From Dechloromonas sp. A34 (GTDB lineage: Bacteria; Pseudomonadota; Gammaproteobacteria; Burkholderiales; Rhodocyclaceae), in assembly GCF_026261605.1 (NCBI RefSeq), contig NZ_CP102486.1:3720001-3784000 (forward strand): 64,000 bases of DNA. Direction: 5' to 3'. Each line of letters begins with the position of its first letter. The stretch's first letter is position 1. A program made the position numbers and the translations under genes. This document shows positions 56,352 to 64,000 of this stretch, piece by piece. A model generated the notes under the pieces. The model did no database searches. It saw only the letters and a list, made by a program, of their open reading frames with translations, and was not told where the DNA came from.

Positions 56352-56784
56352 CGCGGGCGAGAAAGGCTACGACGCCGGCAAGAAGGTATCGGGGATCAAG
56401 CGCCACATTGCGGTCGATACCCAAGGCTTACCCCACGCGATCGCCGTCACGACGGCCGACGTCACAGACCGCAAGGGTGCATTGCTTGCTCTCGGTCGTT
56501 GGGCGGCTGATTTGCGAGCCGTGCAGCGCATCTTGGCCGATGGTGGATATGTCGGTCAGCCATTTGCCCAGGCCGTTGAAGAACTGCTCGGCGCTGAGGT
56601 TCAAATCGCCAAACGCAGTGAACTGCACACCTTTGCCGTTATGCCTCAGCGCTGGGTGGTTGAGCGATCATTCGCCTGGATCGAAAAATGCCGCCGTTTG
56701 TGGAAAAACTGCGAACGCAAGCTCAACACCAGCCTACAGTTCATTCACCTCGCCTTCCTCGCCCTTTTGCTCAAAAGATCGTGA
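56263..56784 (+). CDS. IS5-family transposase, second frame (OrfB, catalytic)
   Basis: The frame contains the DDE catalytic core: Asp in FLIVDAQSVKN, Asp in ILADGGYVG and Glu in VVERSFAWIEKCRRLWKNCER. It lies in the +1 frame relative to OrfA and overlaps it by 89 bases. As in related IS427-group elements, expression probably depends on ribosomal frameshifting; the first residues of the frame may not be translated independently. Confidence 0.85.
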   Translation: MVGEARTRQGRKFSTSFLIVDAQSVKNTDSAGEKGYDAGKKVSGIKRHIAVDTQGLPHAIAVTTADVTDRKGALLALGRWAADLRAVQRILADGGYVGQPFAQAVEELLGAEVQIAKRSELHTFAVMPQRWVVERSFAWIEKCRRLWKNCERKLNTSLQFIHLAFLALLLKRS

Positions 56785-57978
56785 ACAGGTTCTAAGGCTC
56801 CGGCCTGCCCGAAGCGCCAGCCCGACCAGGGCTAGGCAGCAAAAGGCAGCGCCGGCCAGGAAGGTCACCGCCGCACCAAACTGGTCCCAGAGCAGGCCGG
56901 CGGTTGCACTGGCAAGAAGCATGGCCAGACCGCTCATCAGGTTGAAGAAGCCGAAAGCCGTGCCGCGCAGATCGGCCGGCGCCGTATCGGCAACCATGGT
57001 CGCCAGCAGGCCTTGGGTCATGCCCATATGCACGCCCCACAGGGCAACGCCACCAAGGACGACCGCCCAGTGGCTGCTGCTGGCCAATACCAGGTCGGCG
57101 GCCACCAGCACGGCCAGGCCGCCGCCCAGCAGGCGGGTGTGGCTCATGCGGTCGGCCAGTTTGCCGAAGGGATAAGCCGCGGCGGCATAGATCAGGTTCA
57201 TCGCCACCATCACGAGCGGCACCAGCGCCAGCGAAATCCCGCCCTCAGCGGCACGCAGGACGAGAAAGGCTTCGCTGAAACGGGCCAGCGTAAACACCGC
57301 GCCGATGCCGACCACCCACCAGTAGCTTGTTCCCAGGCGGCGCAGGTTTTCCCGGGTGATCGGATTGGTGCGCAGGGCAGCAGGACGACCGGTCGGTTCG
57401 TGCACGCCGAACAGCAACAAGGCTACGGCCAACATGCCGGGAATGACCGCCACCCAGAACACCGCGCGAAAATCGTTGGCCCACAACAGCATCAGCCCGA
57501 CCGCCAGCAGCGGCCCGAGAAAGGCGCCGACCGTATCGAGCGACTGACGCAGGCCGAATGCCGCGCCGCGCATGCCTTCCGGCGTCAGGTCGGCAACCAG
57601 CGCATCGCGCGGTGCCCCGCGGATACCCTTGCCAACCCGGTCGATGAGGCGGGCGCCAAGGACCACGCCAATGCCCGGCGCCCAGGCAAACAGCGGCTTG
57701 CTCAATGCCCCCAGGGCATAGCCGAAGACGGCCAGCCCTTTACGCCGGCCGAGGTAGTCGCTGAGGACACCGGAAAATACCTTGACGATCAGTGCCGTGG
57801 CTTCGGCCAGCCCTTCGATCAGGCCGACGATGAATGCGCTAGCCCCGAGGGCCGTCACCATGAACAGGGGCAGCAGGCTGTGGATCATCTCCGACGAGAT
57901 ATCCATCAGCATGCTGACAAAACCCAGCACCCAGACACCGGCCGGAATCCGGTTTGCCCCCACCTTCGTCTGCCCCAT
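56734..57978 (-). CDS. MFS transporter with 3' end replaced by an IS end
   Basis: 414 residues from ATG 57978, twelve membrane helices expected. MFS motifs: GVLSDYLGRRKGLAVFGY (motif A) and RLIDRVGKGIRGAPRDALVAD, as in a subgroup of small-molecule efflux or uptake carriers. The last 18 residues (TCSRSFEQKGEE...) are read from the right end of the IS5-type element, so the native C-terminus is lost. Most of the protein is intact, so activity may survive. Substrate unknown. Confidence 0.85.
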   Translation of the reverse strand: MGQTKVGANRIPAGVWVLGFVSMLMDISSEMIHSLLPLFMVTALGASAFIVGLIEGLAEATALIVKVFSGVLSDYLGRRKGLAVFGYALGALSKPLFAWAPGIGVVLGARLIDRVGKGIRGAPRDALVADLTPEGMRGAAFGLRQSLDTVGAFLGPLLAVGLMLLWANDFRAVFWVAVIPGMLAVALLLFGVHEPTGRPAALRTNPITRENLRRLGTSYWWVVGIGAVFTLARFSEAFLVLRAAEGGISLALVPLVMVAMNLIYAAAAYPFGKLADRMSHTRLLGGGLAVLVAADLVLASSSHWAVVLGGVALWGVHMGMTQGLLATMVADTAPADLRGTAFGFFNLMSGLAMLLASATAGLLWDQFGAAVTFLAGAAFCCLALVGLALRAGRSLRTCSRSFEQKGEEGEVNEL

Positions 57979-58090
57979 GACGACTCCAAGCTACCTGCCG
58001 CGCAGGCCAAGACCGCAGTTTAACGATGTCCGGGCGGCGTTTTGCCAGGCGCGCAGCAAGCCCCTGTTTTTTAAGCTCATCGGCGAGCCA

Positions 58091-58105
58091 TGGCACAAAT
58101 ACTGC
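58091..58105 (+). promoter_or_regulatory. Candidate sigma-54 promoter upstream of the transglycosylase
   Basis: TGGCAC-AAATA-CTGC matches with one mismatch, with the -12 element 85 bases before the ATG at 58190. A TATAAT at 58144-58149 suggests a sigma-70 promoter as well, without a clear -35 box, so this call is less certain than the others. Confidence 0.5.
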
Positions 58106-58189
58106 GTATATCCAGCAAGCGACTAAGCCCTTTTCGTGTCAGGTATAATCGCCGGTTTAGTCGACCCCGTTCGCGCCTGGAGTATCCCT

Positions 58190-59692
58190 ATGCAACATCG
58201 CAACGTTCTGTCGCTGTTTCGCCGCATTGCCGGCGCCAGTCTGGGCGCCACCGCCCTGGCGCTATCCGCACCGACACTGGCCGAATCCGCCAACAACTTC
58301 CCGCTGATTTCCCTGCTCATGCCGACGCTGGCCGAGCCCGCCGTCGTCAGCCCGGAAAGCGCGCTGACCATTCACGAAGTACGCGCCGCACCGACGCCGC
58401 CCGGCACCATCGACCTGACCGCCAGCACCGACAATCTGTGGGATCGTCTGCGCAACGGCTTCGCGATGACCAACCTGAACGACGACCTGGTACTCCATTA
58501 CCAACAGTGGTATCAGAATCGCCCGGACGCGCTGCGCCGCATGGTCGAACGCAGCCGTCCCTACCTGCACCACATCGTCGAGGAACTCGAAGCGCGCGGC
58601 ATGCCGACCGAACTGGCGCTGCTGCCAATGGTCGAAAGCTCGTTCAACCCGATGGCCTACTCGCGCGCTCATGCCGCCGGCCTCTGGCAATTCATCCCGG
58701 CCACCGGCAAGCGTTTCAACCTGGAACAGAACTGGTGGCAGGACGAGCGCCGCGATATCGTCGCCTCGACCGGGGCCGCCCTCGACTACCTGCAGACCAT
58801 CTACGACATGCACGGCGACTGGCACCTGGCGCTCGCCTCCTACAACTGGGGCGAAGGCGCGGTCAAACGGGCCGTCGAGAAAAACACGGCACGCGGCCTG
58901 CCGACCGACTACGCGAGTCTGAACATGCCGAACGAAACCCGGCATTACGTCCCCAAGCTGCAGGCGCTGAAGAACATCTTCGGCAACCCGGTGCTGATGG
59001 TGCAACTCGGCCTGCCGGAGGTCATGAACCGCCCCTATTTCGCGACCATCGATACCGAAAAGCCGATGGATGTGAAAACCGCAGCCCGTCTGGCCAACAT
59101 GCCTCTGGCGGAGTTTCTGGTCCTCAACCCCTCGCATAACCGGCCGGTGATCAAGGCCGATTCGGCAGTCGTCCTGCCCGCCGACAAGCTGGAAACCTTC
59201 CGCAGCAACCTGGAAAAATATTCGGCGCCGCTGACCGAATGGCAAACCTACACCCTCAAGCACGGTGAAAAGCTCGACAAGGTGGCCCCGCGTTTCGGCA
59301 TTGCCCTGCCTGAACTGCTGCGCGTCAATGGCCTGCCGGAAAGAGTGCGCCTGAGAGCCGGTTCGACCTTGCTGGTACCGGCCGGCAATGGCGCCGACGA
59401 CCTGGCCAGCTTGTCGGATGCGCCGGCGCTGACCCAGATTATCGAACCGGAACCGGTCGTCAAATCGCGTGGCCGGGCGACCAAATCCGGCAAGGGCAGT
59501 AAAACGGAAGCGATGCTGAGCGCCAAGGGTCCGAAATCCGCTGGCAAAGCCCCCAAGGCGGTATCCGGCAAGGAACGCAAGCTGGCCTCAGCCGGCGCCG
59601 GCAAATCCGCCGCCAAGTCGGCCAAGGCCGGTAACGCCAAACCTGCTGCATCTTCCAAGGTCGCCAAGGCCGGCAACGGCCGGCGCAGCTGA
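58190..59692 (+). CDS. mltD: Membrane-bound lytic murein transglycosylase D-like protein
   Basis: 500 residues from ATG 58190. Signal peptide to about LAES. The SLT domain spans about 105-260, with catalytic Glu in PMVESSFNPMAYSRAHAAGLWQFIP and the ALASYNWGEGAVKRAV block. A LysM-like repeat follows (YTLKHGEKLDKVAPRFGIALPELLRVN, about 363-405), then a Lys/Ala/Ser-rich tail of about 90 residues. It cleaves peptidoglycan. Converges with the ABC transporter genes with no gap. No lipobox is seen, unlike E. coli MltD. Confidence 0.9.
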   Translation: MQHRNVLSLFRRIAGASLGATALALSAPTLAESANNFPLISLLMPTLAEPAVVSPESALTIHEVRAAPTPPGTIDLTASTDNLWDRLRNGFAMTNLNDDLVLHYQQWYQNRPDALRRMVERSRPYLHHIVEELEARGMPTELALLPMVESSFNPMAYSRAHAAGLWQFIPATGKRFNLEQNWWQDERRDIVASTGAALDYLQTIYDMHGDWHLALASYNWGEGAVKRAVEKNTARGLPTDYASLNMPNETRHYVPKLQALKNIFGNPVLMVQLGLPEVMNRPYFATIDTEKPMDVKTAARLANMPLAEFLVLNPSHNRPVIKADSAVVLPADKLETFRSNLEKYSAPLTEWQTYTLKHGEKLDKVAPRFGIALPELLRVNGLPERVRLRAGSTLLVPAGNGADDLASLSDAPALTQIIEPEPVVKSRGRATKSGKGSKTEAMLSAKGPKSAGKAPKAVSGKERKLASAGAGKSAAKSAKAGNAKPAASSKVAKAGNGRRS

Positions 59693-61669
<1,977 letters not shown>

Positions 61670-63076
61670 TTATACAGCCCTCGGGTCGAATGCATCGCGC
61701 ACCGCGTCGGCGAACAGGTTGGCGGCCAGCACCAGGATGAACATCGCCGAGAAGGCCGCCGCCAGCGACCACCAGACCACCGGTTCGCGGCCGAGTTCCA
61801 TGCGGGCGTTGTTGATCATCGTGCCGAAGCTGGTCATGCTCGGATCGACACCAATGCCGACGTAGGAAAGCACGGCTTCGGCCAGCACCAGGCCAGAGAA
61901 ATCCATGACCAGTGCGATGATCACGATGTGCATCAGGTTGGGCAGGATGTGGCGGACGATGATGCGCCCGTTCGAGACGCCGAAGGCCTGCGCCGCCTGG
62001 ATGTATTCAAGTTCGCGCAGCTTCAGCGTCTCGCCGCGCAGCAGCCGGCACAACCCGGTCCAGCTGGTGATGCCGAGAATGAAGCAGAGGGCGAGCAGGC
62101 GGAGATCGGCGCGTTCGGCGGCAGTCGAGAACCACTGCGGATGGGTGTCGATGACCACCTGCATCATCAGTACCGCGGCGGCGATCAGCAGCACGCCGGG
62201 AATCGAGTTGAGCACGGTGTAGATGTACTGGATCACGTCATCGACCCAGCCGCGGAAATAGCCGGCGACGATGCCGAGCAGCACCGCCATCGGCAGCATG
62301 ACCAGGGTCGTCACTAGGCCGATGATCAGGCCGGTACGCACGCTTTTGAGGATCTGATAGAGCACGTCCTGGCCGACCTTGTCGGTGCCGAAGACGTGGT
62401 ACTGACCGGCCAGCCAGAACAGCGGCACGACGAGCAGCAGCATCAGGCCGAGCGTGATCAGCATGGCATTCCAGGCGAAAGCGGTTTCGCCGCGCCATAT
62501 TTTCCGCCAGCCCGCTGCGTCGCCTGGCGCACGGCGGCGATTGACCGCAACGCTCGCCATGCCGGCCACGGACAACCAGGCCAGCAAGGCCACCACGCCG
62601 GCACGCAAGGCGGTGAAGCCGGCATCGCTCGCCACCGCGTCCTCGCGTTCGCCGAGATGTTTGCCGCCGTACCTCAGACGCGGATAGTCGCGCACCGTGC
62701 CGCCGCCCGGCAGATCGATGGTTTCCTTGGCGTAGAGTCGCGTCGCGAAGGGTTCGGAATAGGTTTTCTCATTGCGCAAGCGCAGCGGCGCGGCCAGCGC
62801 ATCGAGCACCGACAGCACCTCGATGGCGTAAGTCACCTTCTGGTCCGCCTTGCCATCCATCTGCACACGGTAGTGCAGCGAATCGAGCAAGCCGATCAGC
62901 ACAAAGGCCAGCAAAATGGTGGCCGAGGCCATGCCCACCCGGTTGGCACCGACCCGCCGCCAGGCGGCGAGCAGCGGCGGACTCTTGGCGATCAGCAGGC
63001 CGAAGCCGACCCCGGCGGCGACCAGCAGCCAGATCAGGATGTCCGACCAGAGAACCACGATCTGGAAGCCCGTCAT
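61670..63076 (-). CDS. ABC peptide-transporter permease (DppC/YejE-like) with large insert
   Basis: 468 residues, longer than the roughly 300-340 usual for this family. The C-terminal BPD-transport domain is standard (EYIQAAQAFGVSNGRIIVRHILPN is the EAA loop, and there are about six helices). Between the first TM (about 47-65) and the second lies a hydrophilic stretch of about 100 residues, probably periplasmic, with YRVQMDGKADQKVTYAIEVL. Its ATG overlaps the stop of the next permease (ATGA). Confidence 0.9.
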   Translation of the reverse strand: MTGFQIVVLWSDILIWLLVAAGVGFGLLIAKSPPLLAAWRRVGANRVGMASATILLAFVLIGLLDSLHYRVQMDGKADQKVTYAIEVLSVLDALAAPLRLRNEKTYSEPFATRLYAKETIDLPGGGTVRDYPRLRYGGKHLGEREDAVASDAGFTALRAGVVALLAWLSVAGMASVAVNRRRAPGDAAGWRKIWRGETAFAWNAMLITLGLMLLLVVPLFWLAGQYHVFGTDKVGQDVLYQILKSVRTGLIIGLVTTLVMLPMAVLLGIVAGYFRGWVDDVIQYIYTVLNSIPGVLLIAAAVLMMQVVIDTHPQWFSTAAERADLRLLALCFILGITSWTGLCRLLRGETLKLRELEYIQAAQAFGVSNGRIIVRHILPNLMHIVIIALVMDFSGLVLAEAVLSYVGIGVDPSMTSFGTMINNARMELGREPVVWWSLAAAFSAMFILVLAANLFADAVRDAFDPRAV

Positions 63077-64000
63077 TCGAAGCGGATCCGCGGATCGACC
63101 ACGGTGTAGGAGATGTCGGTCAGGATCAGGCCGACGATGTAGAGCACCGAGCCGATGAAGACCATCGAGCGCACGACGGCGAAGTCCTGGGCGTTGATCG
63201 CATCGATGGTGTAGCTGCCGAGGCCGGGAATGCCGAAGAAGGATTCGGTCAGCAGCGAGCCCATGAAGAGCAGCGGAATGACCACCACGATGCCGGTCAT
63301 GATCGGGATCAGCGCATTGCGCAGGATGTGGCGGAAGAAGACCACGGTTTCCGCCAGGCCTTTGGCGCGGGCGGTGCGAACGTAGTCCTTGCTGACTTCT
63401 TCGAGGAAGATGGTGCGGTACCAGCGGGCCGAGGAGCCAATGCCGGAAACCACGCCGATCAGCACCGGCAGGATCAGGAAACGCCAGGCTTCCAGCCCGC
63501 CCCGAAACCGGAAATCGGCACCAGCCGCCAGATCTTGCTGATCAGGTATTGGCCGCCGATGATGTAGAACAACCCAGAGATCGACATCATCGCGACGCAG
63601 AGCACGACGCCCCAGAAGTCGAAGGCAGTGGCGCGGAAGAAGGCCAGGGTCAGCGCAAAAGTCACCGTGACGAACAGGCCGAGGATGAAGGTCGGCAGCG
63701 CGATGGCCAGCGAGGGCCCCATGCGGCCGGCAATTTCGCGGGCGATGTCGCGGCCGTCCTCGGCACGGCCGAAGTCGCCGACGAACATGCGGGCCGATTT
63801 CTGGAAGAACACGGTATCGGTGAACACGGCCGTTCCCGCAGCCGCCTCGTTGATCAGCAGCGGCTTGTCGTAGCCGCGCTCGACCTTCCATTTCTGGATC
63901 GCCTCCGGGGTCACCCGTTTGACGCCCAACTGCATGCGCGCCATGTCGTCCGGCGTGTTGACCACGAAGAACAGCGCGAAGGTGATCAGGTTCACCCCGA
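63073..64000 (-). CDS. ABC peptide-transporter permease (DppB/YejB-like), partial and frameshifted
   Basis: The frame enters from the right edge (its start is outside the window) reading VNLITFALFFVVNTPDDMARMQLG, runs to about LVPISGFGAG, and then shifts. The rest, LEAWRFLILPVLIGVVSG..., reaches the stop at 63073 with the EAA loop DYVRTARAKGLAETVVFFRHILRN. Adding one G/C in the short runs near 63496-63503 restores it. It pairs with the permease at 61670 to form the channel. No binding-protein gene is inside the window. Confidence 0.85.
   Translation of the reverse strand, partial: RGEPDHLRAVLRGQHAGRHGAHAVGRQTGDPGGDPEMEGRARLRQAAADQRGGCGNGRVHRYRVLPEIGPHVRRRLRPCRGRPRHRPRNCRPHGALAGHRAADLHPRPVRHGDFCADPGLLPRHCLRLLGRRALRRDDVDLWVVLHHRRPIPDQQDLAAGADFRFRGGLEAWRFLILPVLIGVVSGIGSSARWYRTIFLEEVSKDYVRTARAKGLAETVVFFRHILRNALIPIMTGIVVVIPLLFMGSLLTESFFGIPGLGSYTIDAINAQDFAVVRSMVFIGSVLYIVGLILTDISYTVVDPRIRFE

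Larger units (their letters stand above)
55961..56787 (+). mobile_element. IS5-family element (IS427-like)
   Basis: Near-identical ends in inverted orientation: TGTTCACAATCATTTG at 55961-55976 and CAAAAGATCGTGAACA at 56772-56787 (14 of 16 matching). The 827-base span and two overlapping transposase frames fit the IS427 subgroup. Its left end directly abuts the right end of the IS110-type element, and its right end cuts the MFS gene. A target duplication could not be assigned with certainty. Confidence 0.78.

Overview
The window is about 64 kb of GC-rich chromosome, most likely from a betaproteobacterium of the Rhodocyclales (Dechloromonas/Azonexus-like). I infer this from the combination of many c-type cytochromes, CHASE/PAS/GGDEF-EAL sensors, perfect sigma-54 (-24/-12) promoters, HiPIP, a fpr/LysR pair and a large chemotaxis operon; no 16S gene is present to confirm it. 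I saw no rRNA, tRNA or CRISPR.

Region 1 (1-13400) is a cytochrome island. On the minus strand lie two tetraheme cytochromes that resemble the OmcE-type 'nanowire' subunit, an NHL beta-propeller lipoprotein, a parvulin isomerase, an 808-residue outer-membrane beta-barrel, four proteins carrying triheme c7-type modules, a helical periplasmic protein and a Tat-exported NHL-like protein cut by the left edge. A monoheme c5-type cytochrome (minus) and two proteins with three class-I heme sites each (plus) flank it. Together this looks like an electron conduit across the periplasm and outer membrane, possibly feeding an extracellular cytochrome filament. This is the most interesting system in the window.

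Region 2 (13400-34650) holds redox and environmental sensing: a CHASE-PAS-GAF-PAS-GGDEF-EAL protein, a stand-alone CHASE protein, a histidine kinase with a double-receiver regulator and a further triheme cytochrome, a heme-c containing GGDEF-EAL sensor divergent from HiPIP, a SPASM protein whose radical-SAM cysteines appear lost, bioB, a CHASE kinase, a cytochrome b561-like protein with a 29-residue membrane micropeptide, bacteriohemerythrin, an EF-hand protein, and a substrate-binding protein paired with a membrane sensor lacking an output domain.

Region 3 (33974-48161, minus) appears to be one long chemosensory operon: cheY, mcp, STAS, cheA, mcp, cheW, cheD-like, cheR, cheD, cheB, HDOD, hybrid kinase, LuxR-type regulator. 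Region 4 (48400-54500) has fpr with a divergent LysR regulator, an OprB-type porin, a monoheme cytochrome, a lipoprotein and an MCP. Region 5 (54509-57978) contains an IS110/IS1111-type element abutting an IS5-type element that has replaced the 3' end of an MFS gene. Region 6 (58190-64000) has a MltD-like transglycosylase and a dipeptide/oligopeptide ABC transporter that runs off the right edge.

Five genes carry frameshifts (near 2252, 11820, 23206, 41769 and 63496). At least four are explained by one missing G/C in a short run, so sequencing or assembly error is more likely than decay. Several promoters fit the sigma-54 consensus, including those before a tetraheme and a monoheme cytochrome, the first GGDEF-EAL gene and cytochrome b561, which suggests a shared regulatory layer.
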